A stretch of DNA of 64,000 nt, taken from positions 713,501 to 777,500 of the forward strand of contig JACYXH010000584.1 of NCBI GenBank assembly GCA_026745465.1, read 5' to 3'. Within the stretch, counting starts at the first letter, position 1, and each line of letters begins with the position of its first letter. The notes under the pieces were generated by a model that had not been told where the DNA came from, made no database searches, and saw only the letters and a list, made by a program, of their open reading frames with translations. The stretch is from Lota lota. Its lineage: Eukaryota > Chordata > Actinopteri > Gadiformes > Lotidae. This document shows, piece by piece, positions 1 to 45,282 of this stretch. A program made the position numbers and the translations under genes.

Positions 1-789
1 TCGGGCGACTGCGGAAACACCTTCGTGGCCGTCACCTTCTTTGTCAGCTACATCATCATCTGCTTCCTGATCGTGGTCAACATGTACATCGCCGTCATCC
101 TGGAGAACTTCGGCGTGGCCACGGAGGAGAGCGCCGAGCCGCTGAGCGAGGACGACTTTGAGGTGTTCTACGAGGTGTGGGAGAAGTTTGACCCGCAAGC
201 CACGCAGTTCATGGAGTACAACAAGCTCTCCGACTTTGCGGACGCCCTGGACCCACCGCTGCGGATCGCCAAGCCCAACAAGATCCAGCTGATCTCCATG
301 GACATGCCCATGGTGAGCAGGGAGCGCATCCACTGCCTGGACATCCTGTTCGCCTTCACCAAGCGAGTGCTGGGCGAAGGCGGGGAGATGGACATGTTGA
401 GAGGGCAGATGGAGGAACGCTTCATGGCCTCCAACCCCTCCAAGATGTCCTACGAACCAATAACGTCTACCCTTCGTCGCAAACAGGAAGAGATCTCAGC
501 TGTGGTGATTCAAAGAGCATACAGGCGGCACCGGGTCACCCAGACCCCCGTGAATACTCCCTCCTACGCGCTCGACCGCGGTGAGTATGAGGAAACGGCC
601 GTCATTGACAAGGAGAGAATTGTTACAGATTACAAATGCAATGACGATTGCGTGATGGATAAAAATGACACAACGCCCTCAGATGTCTCGCATAACAGCG
701 CAACAGCGGAGCTGGACAAAGACAAATATGAAAAAGACAAAAGTGAAAAGGAGGTTGTGGGGAAAGATGTGGAGGAGCAGGGAAAGTGA
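1..789 (+). CDS. scn1a-like: Voltage-gated sodium channel alpha subunit, C-terminal part (last exon, 5' end outside window)
   Basis: The open frame runs from base 1 (S-G-D-C-G-N-T) to TGA at 787-789 and gives 262 residues. Seen: the pore-proximal end and S6 helix of domain IV (residues about 8-40, [20 protein letters not shown]), the EF-hand-like cytoplasmic domain ([17 protein letters not shown], about 48-65), and an IQ calmodulin-binding motif ([11 protein letters not shown], about 167-178). The last 80 residues are Lys/Glu/Asp-rich and poorly conserved. Known: this is the last exon of Nav1 channels, which carry the action-potential sodium current in the plasma membrane; the EF/IQ region tunes inactivation through calmodulin and FHF proteins. 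Inference: synteny with ttc21b, galnt3 and csrnp3 places it in the SCN1A/2A/3A/9A group, so a teleost scn1laa/scn1lab gene; the paralogue cannot be settled from this exon. The III-IV inactivation loop lies outside the window. Confidence 0.96.
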   Translation, partial: SGDCGNTFVAVTFFVSYIIICFLIVVNMYIAVILENFGVATEESAEPLSEDDFEVFYEVWEKFDPQATQFMEYNKLSDFADALDPPLRIAKPNKIQLISMDMPMVSRERIHCLDILFAFTKRVLGEGGEMDMLRGQMEERFMASNPSKMSYEPITSTLRRKQEEISAVVIQRAYRRHRVTQTPVNTPSYALDRGEYEETAVIDKERIVTDYKCNDDCVMDKNDTTPSDVSHNSATAELDKDKYEKDKSEKEVVGKDVEEQGK

Positions 790-1431
790 AAAGAATTTGT
801 GTGATGACCTATCGTTTCCATCCTCTGAAGGTGATAAGTGATCCACTGGACTTTGTTATCGAGTATAGATCTGGATGCCAAACGGCATCTTGTAACTCGA
901 CTCAAGCTCCAGTTTCAGTCCTAAATTAGGAACAGTTCTGGTCCTGACTTCTAACTGCAGGCTTTGGTCATATTTGGGGGATTTTTTTTTACATTTTGAA
1001 TCCATATTCAAATCTGTTGCTGCAATTCAGTGTCTGGAATTATTTTAATATCAATTGGATTATTGAGATTATTTAAAAAAAAATACATTTAAATTTGTCC
1101 AGATCATTCAGTTCATTTTTCGTTTTTTATTATATGTGATAAATGCTTCTGAGGACGATCTGGCTTCATACGATACAGCTTTAAGTCCTGTTGAGGTATA
1201 CATCGTGTACATCAACATCGAGGACAGGAAATATACACTTGCATGAATGCTCTTCCATGGTTATGCTTAGGTTTAGGATCAACATGATTATGCTTAGATT
1301 CATAATCTATCATATATCTGTCATGCTTAGATTTAAAATCAGCATGTCTCTCCATCATGTAAAAAAGTAAAAACTCTTAATGTCATTTACTTTTTTTATT
1401 TTTTTATTTTTTTAATACCTGCACATTATTT

Positions 1432-1594
1432 GCTATGAATGTCATTATGTGGTAACTGCTGGTGCATTGGGCTAATATTGTATTATGACCTGAGATATTT
1501 ATATTTATCAAAGCTATGAATGTCATTATGTGGTAACTGCTGGTACATTGGGCTTGTATTGTGCTAGGACCTGAGATATTTGGATTGATCAAAG
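1432..1594. repeat. 81-bp unit, two copies
   Basis: Two tandem copies starting GCTATGAATGTCATTATG, differing at several positions, inside the probable sodium channel 3' UTR. Divergence between the copies suggests it is older than most arrays here. Confidence 0.8.
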
Positions 1595-2501
1595 CTGCAT
1601 CTGGAATAGGCCACAGAAGCCTTCACCATATCTCTACACTGAGATTGGACCCTCCGGAGTACAGTTTAAATCTCCATGCACCTTTTCCAATTAAACACTT
1701 TAGGGTTTTCCTCTTTCATTTAAGTATGAAACACTTTCAACACATTTTTTTTATGGGATATTCCATGTGTCAGTCTAATTTATGCAAATGCAGTGTGGTA
1801 TGAAATGCATATAATTAATACGTTGTGCTTGCTGACATACAAGGATGTGACACTGATGTATCTGAGCTTCAAGTTGGCCCCTGTAATATACCAATGCCAA
1901 TATTAATACTTTTGCATATATGAATGAAACATTTTCACAATATATAGCCTTGTGTTGAATAGCTGATTACTGTGTTACTGCATATTGCAATGATGTCCAA
2001 AGCATAGAAACTAGCAATAGCCCCAAAACAAACATAAAACAACAAAGGTTTTTTTTACTTTTGAAAGGGAATTGGACTTTGAATGTGTTTTTGCATATTT
2101 GTAAAGAACCCACTGCGCTTGAGGCTACAGAGCCTGATCATACACACCCAGGATGGAGGGAGAGAGACGTCCGAGGTCAGGATGCTGCATCACACATCAT
2201 TATTTCATTACACTCACTTTGATTGCAGGTCTCTGTATCTTTTGTAAGTGGTTCATACGTGAAATCTTCCTATTGTATGACATCCCTTCTTCCTGTTGTA
2301 TGCAACTTGCTTATTCCACATTTGTTTCACGTGTTAAAATGTTGGATATAATTATAGTTAATTATACATTACATGTGAATGTTTTCATCACACTGAATCT
2401 AGGGTTATTGCTTGCCATGTATCCGGTCAACGCATGCAGAATATTGCTATACCATAATAATAATAATATAATAATATATATATAAATAATATATAATAAC
2501 G

Positions 2502-2507
2502 AATAAA
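2502..2507 (+). promoter_or_regulatory. Candidate polyadenylation signal AATAAA
   Basis: Canonical hexamer after an AT-rich run, 1.7 kb past the channel stop. Position only; no transcript evidence. Confidence 0.35.
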
Positions 2508-2584
2508 GATGACATGTACCTAAAGTAGCTGTTGGATGTCCATTATGAATACATGCATATTGTGTCTATATTTAAATACATACG

Positions 2585-2720
2585 GGCCCCCCATACAGGC
2601 CCCCCATACAGGCCCCCCATACAGGCCCCCCATACAGGCCCCCCATACAGGCCCCCCATACAGGCCCCCCATACAGGCCCCCCATACAGGCCCCCCATAC
2701 AGGCCCCCCATACAGGCCCC
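2585..2720. repeat. 13-bp minisatellite (CCCCCCATACAGG), about 10 copies
   Basis: Near-perfect tandem copies. Because 3 x 13 bp is a multiple of three, all frames stay open and give false Pro/Gly-rich ORFs. Confidence 0.95.
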
Positions 2721-2729
2721 ATGCTACTC

Positions 2730-3130
2730 CAACTCTTGTTTTGTTACAATAACTGTTCATTCAAATTGTTATTGTTGGTTGTAATATTGGTTAAGTTGTG
2801 TAGTACTAAGATTGGTTTATTGATACATTTCAGATTACATTTTTCAAAATAAGCATTCTATGTATAAAATAATGCAATCATTACTTTGGCATTAGTGACT
2901 GATCAGATATACACATTTCCCATTTCCACTGTTTAAATGCTTCAGGGGTGACAAAAGGGTTCAGTTAATGAGTCAATGATTTAATCCGATAGTATATATT
3001 TTAAATGCTAGAGGATTGGCAACAGGTATCCAAATAGGAGGATAGCCAGTGCAAAACGTTATAGGATAACTAACATTATAGGATAGCTAGTGTATTACAT
3101 TATAGGATAACTAACATTATAGGATAGCTA
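2730..3130. other. Gene-free spacer, unique
   Basis: AT-rich, no coding signal. 3050-3130 has a few copies of a TTATAGGATAGCTAAC-like motif leading into a CA microsatellite. Confidence 0.5.

Positions 3131-3132
<2 letters not shown>

Positions 3133-3182
<50 letters not shown>
3133..3182. repeat. (CA)n microsatellite
   Basis: About 25 uninterrupted CA units. Confidence 0.95.
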
Positions 3183-3186
<4 letters not shown>

Positions 3187-3600
3187 AAAGCAAAATATAA
3201 ATGTGTGTGAGTCAAAAACAACAACTCTTAGCATCTTAAGTGGATCTATTTTGTTTAAATTTGTTTAAATCCTAACAGGCCAAACATCCAACCAAGTCCA
3301 TCACAGCCTCCAGAGTCTTCATCACTAGAGGAAGAGGAGGAGCCTCAGGAGTGTCTTCATCCACTAGAGGAGGAGTCCAGATTTGTGTGCTTACTGTGTG
3401 AACATTATTTAAGTTTTGACCTGAAAAATTATTCCTGGTTAGGTTTTCAAACCAGGAAGTAACCAAATGGCGGTCGAGTGCCCTAACCCTGTTCTGTAGG
3501 ACCATTTCAAATTCAGAGTGATGGCAGGACCTTTACCTGCTTGTTGCCCGGCAACCTGCCATTAGGCCGCTCTGTTGGACCCATCGGAACAGGAAGTGGA
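3183..3600. other. Gene-free spacer, no feature recognised
   Basis: Mixed-composition sequence with short open frames on the minus strand only; no domain or splice pattern recognised. Confidence 0.4.
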
Positions 3601-3800
3601 GGCCAAACCCATACATACTAAAGCATATACACCATTCATACTATACATACCAGATACACACTCACCAAACCCATACATACTATACATACCAGATACACAC
3701 TCACCAAACCCATACATACAATAGAGAAATACATATACACCATAGATACTATTCATACTATACATACTATAGAGAAATACATATATACTATACATACCAT
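3600..3800. repeat. Imperfect CATAC-rich short repeats
   Basis: Irregular copies of CATACATACTATACATACC and ACACTCACCAAACCCATACA. Followed at 3890-3935 by a TCCATCTATAACAGC triplication. Confidence 0.7.
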
Positions 3801-4029
3801 AGATAAATACATAAATATAAGATGTAACATGTAACACATGGAAAGTACTGGAGCAGAAACATCAGGAGAAACCTGAGAAAGCTGTACAGCTCCATCCATA
3901 ACAGCTCCATCTATAACAGCTCCATCTATAACAGCTGCGTAATGCTATTTGCTGTAGACTGATAGATAGGAAATCCCATTAGACAGGTCTTGGTGAGTAG
4001 TGCTCCACTTTACTGGCACGCATTCAACC

Positions 4030-4150
4030 GATCTCTCTATCTCTCTCTTTCTCTCTGCTTCTCTTTGCTTCTCTCTCTCCCTCTCTCTCTCCCTCTCTCT
4101 CTCCCTCTCTCTCTCCCTCTCTCTCTCCCTCTCTCTCTCACTATGTCCCT
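4030..4150. repeat. CT-rich microsatellite (CTCTCTCTCCCT)n
   Basis: Pure pyrimidine run with regular CCC interruptions. Confidence 0.9.
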
Positions 4151-4259
4151 CTCTTTCACAATTCCAAATCCAAAATTATTAGAAATATATATTAACTAAG
4201 CAACATAACAATCAATCAAACAAACCAAGCTAGCATATTGTAACAAAGACAAAAGGAAT

Positions 4260-4940
4260 GAAAACAATGTGAAACAGTAAATATCATATGTAGAACAATG
4301 TGAACATTACATAACATCTGTAGAACAATGTGAACATTACATAACATCTGTAGAACAATGTGAAACATTACATAACATCTGTAGAACAATGGAAACATTA
4401 CATAACATCTGTAGAACAATGGAAACATTACATAACATCTGTAGAACAATGTGAAACATTACATAACATCTGTAGAACAATGGAAACATTACATAACATC
4501 TGTAGAACAATGGAAACATTACATAACATCTGTAGAACAATGTGAAACAGTAAATATCATCTGTAGAACAATGGAAACATTACATAACATCTGTAGAACA
4601 ATGGAAACATTACATAACATCTGTAGAACAATGGAAACATTACATAACATCTGTAGAACAATGTGAAACACTACATAACATCTGTAGAACAATGTGAAAC
4701 ATTACATAACATCTGTAGAACAATGGAAACACTACATAACATCTGTAGAACAATGTGAAACATTACATAACATCTGTAGAACAATGGAAACACTACATAA
4801 CATCTGTAGAACAATGTGAAACATTACATAACATCTGTAGAACAATGTGAAACATTACATAACATCTGTAGAACAATGTGAAACACTACATTACATCTGT
4901 AGAACAATGTGAAACACTACATAACAATGGAAACAATGTG
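4260..4940. repeat. Minisatellite of about 27-30 bp, roughly 23 copies
   Basis: Core CATAACATCTGTAGAACAAT, with two alternating sub-types (GTGAAACATTA and GGAAACATTA) that give higher-order structure. Confidence 0.95.
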
Positions 4941-4964
4941 AACCAGAGGATATGTGAAGGTGTT

Positions 4965-5092
4965 GGTGATGCTTTGGTGTTCAGGAAGGCTGCAACTTAA
5001 AGGGATACAACCATTACTAGCACTTGATCGGTGATGCTTTGGTGTTCAGGAAGGCTGCAACTTAAAGGGATACAACCATTACTAGCACTTGA
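4965..5092. repeat. Two-copy tandem duplication of about 64 bp
   Basis: The unit starts GATGCTTTGGTGTTCAGGAA and is nearly identical in both copies. Confidence 0.9.
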
Positions 5093-5147
5093 TTCCCGTG
5101 AGTCCTCCAGTCTGCCCACTAATAGCATTCAAATGCATTCTTTATAA

Positions 5148-6535
5148 GTGCTGCAACACGTACAGTATGAAGGGCCCTAACAGCAGGTCCTCATAGGTAC
5201 ACACACATTTCAACACGTACAGTATGAAGGGCCCTAACAGCAGGTCCTCATAGGTACACACACATAATGCAACACGTACAGTATGAAGGGCCCTAACAGC
5301 AGGTCCTCATAGGTACACACACACAATGCAACACGTACAGTATGAAGGGCCCTAACAGCAGGTCCTCATAGGTACACACACACAATGCAACATGTACAGT
5401 ATGTAGGGCCCTAACAGCAGGTCCTCATAGGTACACACACACAATGCAACATGTACAGTTAGTAGGGCCCTAACAGCAGGTCCTCATAGGTACACACACA
5501 CAATGCAACACGTACAGTATGAAGGGCCCTAACAGCAGGTCCTCATAGGTACACACACACAATGCAACATGTACAGTATGTAGGGCCCTAACAGCAGGTC
5601 CTCATAGGTACACACACACAATGCAACATGTACAGTATGAAGGGCCCTAACAGCAGGTCCTCATAGGTACACACACACAATGCAACACGTACAGTATGAA
5701 GGGCCCTAACAGCAGGTCCTCATAGGTACACACACACAATGCAACATGTACAGTATGTAGGGCCCTAACAGCAGGTCCTCATAGGTACACACACACATGT
5801 CAACACGTACAGTATGAAGGGCCCTAACAGCAGGTCCTAATAGGTACACACACACATGTCAACACGTACAGTATGTAGGGCCCTAACAGCAGGTCCTCAT
5901 AGGTACACACACACAATGCAACACGTACAGTATGAAGGGCCCTAACAGCAGGTCCTCATAGGTACACACACACAAGTCAACACGTACAGTATGTAGGGCC
6001 CTAACAGCAGGTCCTCATAGGTACACACACACATTTCAACACGTACAGTATGTAGGGCCCTAACAGCAGGTCCTCATAGGTACACACACACATTTCAACA
6101 CGTACAGTATGTAGGGCCCTAACAGCAGGTCCTCATAGGTACACACACACAATGCAACATGTACAGTATGTAGGGCCCTAACAGCAGGTCCTCATAGGTA
6201 CACACACACATTGCAACACGTACAGTATGTAGGGCCCTAACAGCAGGTCCTCATAGGTACACACACACAATGCAACACGTACAGTATGAAGGGCCCTAAC
6301 AGCAGGTCCTCATAGGTACACACACACATGTCAACATGTACAGTATGTAGGGCCCTAACAGCAGGTCCTCATAGGTACACACACACATGTCAACACGTAT
6401 AGTATTAAGGGCCCTCAGAGCAGGTCCTCATAGGTACACACACACATTTCAACACGTACAGTATGAAGGGCCCTAACAGCAGGTCCTCATAGGTACACAC
6501 ACACATGCCAACATGTACAGTATGAAGGGCCCTCA
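5148..6535. repeat. Minisatellite of about 60 bp, roughly 23 copies
   Basis: Core CAGTATGAAGGGCCCTAACA followed by GCAGGTCCTCATAGGTACAC and a short CA run. Variants (ACACG/ACATG, TGAAG/TGTAG) mix along the array; the last copies (6400-6535) are degenerate. Confidence 0.97.
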
Positions 6536-6601
6536 GAGGATTAGTCAAATCATATGGAAAGCCCTTTAAACATTCAATCAGTAGCAGTAATAGCAATTGT
6601 A

Positions 6602-7039
6602 GATATCAACAACTCCTATTTGACTAGTTATAATTCCAAGTCAACATATCCATAATGTAATTTTGACTAGTAGCAATTCTAATTAAAGATATCTACAATT
6701 AATTTCTCACTAGTCAAAATGTTCATTCTTGATATCAACAATTAATTTCTTACTAGTGGAAATGTAAATTGTAGATATCTACAATTGTTCTTACATTACA
6801 GATATCATTAATTGAATTCTAGATATCTAAAATTCAATTCTGACTAGTCCAAATATAATTATTGATATGTCGGCTTGGAATTGTAACTAGTAAGAGTGTG
6901 ATTTCAGATATCTAAAATTGCATTGCAGATATCTGAAATACAATTGTAACTAGTGAAAACTATATTCGTACTAGTAACAATTATGTTTGAGATATCTACA
7001 ATTCCTTTTATAACTAGTCAGAATTGAATTTTAGATATC
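6602..7039. repeat. 21-22 bp lattice of palindromic hexamers ACTAGT and GATATC
   Basis: Hexamers start at 6602, 6623, (6645), 6666, 6688, 6709, 6731, 6752, 6774, 6801, 6822, 6843, (6864), 6886, 6907, 6928, 6949, 6970, 6991, 7013 and 7034; brackets mark degenerate sites (CATATC, GATATG). Every spacing but one is 21 or 22 bp; the exception is 27. Each site is ACTAGT or GATATC, and the spacers are AT-rich, often with AATT near their middle. Degenerate members go on to about 7265 (for example 7114, 7135, 7204, 7260). No ORF. I do not know a function; it could be a satellite or the body of a non-autonomous element. Confidence 0.93.
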
Positions 7040-7560
7040 AAAAATATTATATAAAAATATTATATTATATATTATTATAAATATTATAATAATCTATATA
7101 ATCTATTAATATAACTAATCAAAATGTAATTGTAGATTTCTTCAATGACGTACATACAGTATATATCTGAAACTAATATGATAATTACGGCGACATACAT
7201 ACAGATATCTTAAATTAACATGCCGAAATGTCATTTCCACTAGATAAAACGACATCGCTACTAGTCAGCCCAACTGATTCAATGTCAAACGGGCTTGCCA
7301 TACAAATCAAATCAAACGCTGTCTCATTTCCAATCATTAGAAAATGTTGTTGTGGATTCGAATAATGAGGTCATAATTCTTTGAGCTGAAAGACACCCCC
7401 CCCCCCATTCCTATTGGTTAAACCCTGTGTGTGTGTGTGTGTGTGTGTGTGTTCACTGGACTGTGTGGTACAGTGCTGTTGCACATGCTCAGAGCTCAAT
7501 AGCTCGATAGGTTTTGAACAAGCGGTTCTGAATAACGATCATGTGTGCGTGTGCTAGTTA
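7040..7560. other. AT-rich spacer with degenerate lattice sites and a GT microsatellite
   Basis: 7050-7110 is a TATTATA-rich run; 7114-7265 has sparse ACTAGT/GATATC-like sites; 7396-7406 is a C homopolymer; 7425-7451 is (GT)n. No gene recognised. Confidence 0.6.
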
Positions 7561-7628
7561 CTCTCTGATGAGCCAATGAAGGTCTCCCTTTGGAGAGTTG
7601 CCACAGTGCCCAGGCTGGCTCTGCTGTC

Positions 7629-8225
7629 TGGTCCTATTGCTCCTACTGGTCCTACTGGTCCTACTGGTCCTACTGGTCCTACTGGTCCTACTAGACCTAC
7701 TGGTCCTACTGGTCCTACTGGACCTACTGGTCCTACTGGTCCTACTGGTCCTACAAGACCTACTGGTCCTACTGGACCTACTGGTCCTACAAGACCTACT
7801 GGTCCTACTGCTCCTACTGGTCCTACTGGTCCTACTAGACCTACTGGTCGTACTGGTCCTACTAGACCTACTTCTCCTACTGGTCCTACTAGACCTACTT
7901 CTCCTACTGGTCCTACTAGACCTACTGGTCCTACTGGTCCGACTAGACCTACTTCTCCTACTGGTCCTACTAGACCTACTGGTCCTACTTCTCCTACTGG
8001 TCCTACTGGTCCTACTAGACCTACTGCTCCTACTGGACCTACTGCTCCTACTGGTCCTACAAGACCTACTGGTCCTACTGGTCCTACTGGACCTACTGGT
8101 CCTACTGGTCCTACTTCTCCTACTGGTCCTACTGCTCCTACTGTTCCTACTGGTCCCACTGGTCCTACTGGTCCTACTAGACCTACTGGTTCTACTGGTC
8201 CTACTGGTCCTACTGGACTTGCTGG
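7629..8225. repeat. 9-bp minisatellite (CCTACTGGT), about 65 copies
   Basis: Variants CCTACTAGA, CCTACTTCT and CCTACAAGA are interspersed. The 9-bp period keeps frames open on both strands: Pro-Thr-Gly repeats on plus and Gly-Pro-Val repeats on minus (201 codons from 8159 to 7554), which mimic collagen. No splice or signal-peptide context supports a gene. Confidence 0.95.
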
Positions 8226-8470
8226 TCAAACAGGACCTGCTAACCTACACGCAGGCCTCCCCCTCCACATACCAAGAAAAGAATCAATGTGTTGCATAAC
8301 ATTAACAGATTAGCATTGGTTGAGTGGCAATTTCAAATTTCAAATTTCAACTTTAACTTCTAGACTTGAACTAAAGTAGAATAAAAGGACAAAAAGTAGC
8401 CTTTGGAATACCAACTGGCCAAGTTAGCATCAGTTATTTCTTCTCTCCATCGTAGATATTTTAAATGTGT
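8226..8470. other. Unique spacer, no feature recognised
   Basis: Mixed sequence between two arrays; nothing recognised. Confidence 0.4.
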
Positions 8471-8489
8471 GCCAATCTTGATCTAAAGG

Positions 8490-9000
8490 TCAACAGGCCT
8501 GAGGGTCAATAGGTCAACAGGTCTGAGGGTCAACAGGTCTGAGGGTCAACAGGCCTGAGGGTCAACAGGTCTGAGGGTCAACAGGCCTGAGGGTCAACAG
8601 GTCTGAGGGTCAACAGGCCTGAGGGTCAACAGGTCTGAGGGTCAACAGGCCTGAGGGTCAACAGGTCTGAGGGTCAACAGGTCTGAGGGTCAATAGGTCA
8701 ACAGGCCTGAGGGTCAACAGGCCTGAGGGTCAACAGGTCTGAGGGTCAACAGGCCTGAGGGTCAACAGGTCTGAGGGTCAACAGGTCTGAGGGTCAACAG
8801 GCCTGAGGGTCAACAGGTCTGAGGGTCAACAGGTCTGAGGGTCAATAGGTCAACAGGCCTGAGGGTCAACAGGTCTGAGGGTCAACAGGCCTGAGGGTCA
8901 ACAGGTCTGAGGGTCAACAGGTCTGAGGGTCAACAGGTCTGAGGGTCAACAGGTCTGAGGGTCAATAGGTCAACAGGCCTGAGGGTCAACAGGTCTGAGG
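8490..9000. repeat. 17-bp minisatellite (GGTCTGAGGGTCAACAG), about 29 copies
   Basis: Two sub-types (GGTCTGAGG and GGCCTGAGG) alternate; occasional AATAGGTCAACAG inserts recur at intervals, giving a higher-order unit. Confidence 0.96.
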
Positions 9001-9070
9001 ACTCAGCCGGGTTAACAACAGTCTTTCCCAGCTGTTGTCACGTCTCCTTCCTGGAAGGATGGTCATGTGA

Positions 9071-9084
9071 TTCTCCATGGCAAC
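9071..9084 (+). promoter_or_regulatory. Candidate X-box (RFX site) upstream of ttc21b
   Basis: TTCTCCATGGCAAC matches 13 of 14 positions of the ciliary X-box consensus GTHNYYATRRNAAC; only the first base differs. It lies about 630 bp upstream of the ttc21b start codon. RFX factors drive many ciliary genes, including IFT genes. Inference from motif and position only. Confidence 0.4.
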
Positions 9085-9344
9085 ATGGCGACTAAGGGAT
9101 GGGGCAAACCAACTCAATCTGAGTGTTTTAGTGACCCGATGTGCCCTTACGCAAAACTAAAACAGCGAAATAGACCAACTCAACGACCCAGCCAGAGTCA
9201 TAACTTTTGAGTCCTCTGTTGTATTATAAATCATATAAAGAGTAAAAAATATACGAAAAGCTCAACGTTTATTATTTTTTAAATAACCATTTTTTAAATT
9301 TTCTTTTTATTGTTATTTTATTGTTGTTTTTATATTGTTAATAT

Positions 9345-9382
9345 TTTTATTATTATTATTTCTATCATTATTATCATTATTA

Positions 9383-9449
<67 letters not shown>
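9345..9449. repeat. (TAT)n microsatellite
   Basis: Trinucleotide run in the AT-rich stretch just upstream of the ttc21b promoter; yields a false poly-Tyr ORF. Confidence 0.93.
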
Positions 9450-9450
<1 letters not shown>

Positions 9451-9499
9451 TTATTTACGGCTTAGTAAACAAGTTTGGTGGAAGCACAAACGTGTCAAA

Positions 9500-9712
9500 A
9501 TGCGCCACCTGGCGGTAGATAGCAGTTCACTGGCAAAGATGGCGACTACGTTGTTACTAAGTTACCGAAGACGCTGGAGATATTAGCTTAAAGCCCAACA
9601 TAGCATTAGCTGTTTAGTTGCCGATGTCACCTCAGCTACAGTATTCTCTAACACTGAACTGAATCACTTGGTATTTAACGTTCACCTCCGAACGTTTCGT
9701 CGAAGTGGAGAA
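9500..9712 (+). promoter_or_regulatory. Probable ttc21b core promoter and 5' UTR
   Basis: Short CG-containing stretch directly upstream of the start codon. AAGATGGCG at 9536-9544 fits a YY1 site, typical of TATA-less promoters near the start site; GCCACCTGGCGG at about 9504-9515 resembles a CTCF core with one mismatch. The start site is not determinable from sequence. Confidence 0.4.
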
Positions 9713-36781
<27,069 letters not shown>

Positions 36782-36787
36782 TTATTG

Positions 36788-36793
36788 AATAAA
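36788..36793 (+). promoter_or_regulatory. Polyadenylation signal AATAAA (ttc21b)
   Basis: First hexamer after the stop, 135 bp downstream; a second one is at 36997-37002. Confidence 0.6.
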
Positions 36794-37002
36794 AGAACAC
36801 TAGCGTGTTTTTTGCAACATATTTTGATTAATCTCAAGGAGTTTGTTTCTCACTGTTTTTATTTCTCAATAGAAAAATGTAGTTTTTATTGAAACCAACT
36901 TTGAAATAATAATTTTTTATTCACTTTGTAGACCCCAGTTCTTGCTAAGGGCTTGGTTTTTTATGTTTTGTCTGTATAGATAATGGTCAATAAGTAAATA
37001 AA

Positions 37003-37860
37003 AATGTAAACATATATATATGTAAAAGTGATGCTGCACTAAATACTAACACTACATTCATACACACAAACCCTCCCTATCTACTGTAGCAGTTTCAAAG
37101 TTTTGCAGATATATGGCCCTACACAAAGACTCTGAATTTCCATTGTATCCCCTTCAAATGACCACCGTTTATACTGCCTATTTTCTGCAAACGTTGACAT
37201 TGTCGCCGTGCTACGCTGGTTGCACATGGCGTTAACACCCGGACACTGGGGCCTCAATAAGGAGACCACACACTGGGGCCTCAATAAGGAGACCTCAGTG
37301 CTCCCGGATGGCTCCAGCGGCCACGTACAACAAATCCTCCGAATCTTTAATGAGTTGCGTCTGTCCAGAACCACCTGTCACATGCTAGGATGGGATGAGC
37401 CGCCTGCGGTCCGACGTGAATACTAAACCAAATACATGTTTGATATGCGAAGCGACGTGTAGAATCCGTAAGTGGTGGAACATTTGTTAAAAAGACGATG
37501 TCTTGTTTTCCGTTAAGTGTTGGTCGAAGGCGAGTGAACGACCCCACTTGTTTCAGATTGTAATTACATGCGGCGTTTCTCTGCTATTTGTAACACAGCA
37601 ACTGTTTCTCGGAATGGCTGCATGAACTAATCCTATTCATTGAAGAATCCTGCTTTATTGGATAAAACGACTCCTGCGGGGAATAATATTTATATATCGG
37701 AACACTTTAGGCAAAGTCACTTCAGACCACTTGGGCAACCTTGGACTTGTGGATTTGGCTTGTCAGACCATGTTAAGTGATACTCCGCAGAAAAAACAGG
37801 CCTAACCTAGAGTTATTATAAGTGATTCGCCCTATTTAATTACAAACTCGGTCATGTTCA
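37003..37860. other. Spacer between ttc21b and galnt3
   Basis: Unique sequence. A 27-bp unit starting CTGGGGCCTCAATAAGGAGA occurs twice at 37235-37295. A 72-codon open frame here has no recognisable domain. Confidence 0.5.
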
Positions 37861-37864
37861 GGAC

Positions 37865-37876
37865 CACGCATGCGCA
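37865..37876 (+). promoter_or_regulatory. NRF1-like site in the probable galnt3 promoter
   Basis: CACGCATGCGCA differs from the NRF1 consensus YGCGCAYGCGCR at one position. A GC box (CCGCCCC) follows at about 37887-37893. Confidence 0.4.
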
Positions 37877-37924
37877 TTCGCAGGACTCCGCCCCCTACCT
37901 GAGGGAAGCGCACCTGGATCCAGC

Positions 37925-38110
37925 GAGACGGAAGTTTGTGAAGAGCGAGTAGGGACGTCTGCAGCGCCGACAGTGATTCAATCTTTTCCTGTAAGAGACG
38001 TTGCTCTGGAGTCTAACCAAACAAAGAAGTTACAGTTAAAGCAGTGCGTTGGACTTCTCAAAGTACCGCTGTGGGGACGCGACTTTTTAATGTAGCCTTT
38101 ACATCCAATG
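37925..38110 (+). other. Probable non-coding 5' exon of galnt3
   Basis: GC-richer stretch ending at a good donor (GTACGT at 38111); the next acceptor is TTGCTTCAG at 38416-38424, leaving 35 bp of 5' UTR before the ATG. The 5' end is a guess. Confidence 0.45.
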
Positions 38111-38459
38111 GTACGTTTCCTTCAGAATAATTCAGTCACGCTCAATTTATTTGATTCAAACTCAAATAGGTTTCGTGTAGACATTTAAATTATATCCAGG
38201 CTCCATCTGAGTGGGTTCATGTATCTTCATGTTGGAACATACTATGACTTTATATTGGAACATATTTACAACAATGAACACATGTTCAGTGTGCGTTATA
38301 TTGAGTGAACAGGGTGACTCGGCTGTACTTTCTCAGTGATTTAGTATTTCTGTTTGGTGGATCCTAGAAGGAAACCCCTCCAACTATCTGAAACGGAACA
38401 GTGTCTTTATTGTCGTTGCTTCAGGTGAAATTCCGTCCGGCTCGCCGCTCCGCTTCAGA

Positions 38460-45282
<6,823 letters not shown>

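Larger units (their letters stand above)
790..2507 (+). other. Probable 3' UTR of the sodium channel gene
   Basis: AT-rich non-coding sequence after the channel stop codon. It holds an 81-bp tandem duplication at about 1432-1594 and ends near an AATAAA at 2502-2507. The true cleavage site is not visible; earlier ends are possible. Confidence 0.5.

Noticed and set aside
5148-6535. CRISPR-like regular repeat with spacers
   Set aside because: The whole unit is conserved, with no unique spacers, and the genome is vertebrate. The same holds for all other arrays here.
37208-37426. 72-codon frame between ttc21b and galnt3
   Set aside because: Contains a local 27-bp duplication, no known domain and no splice or poly(A) context.
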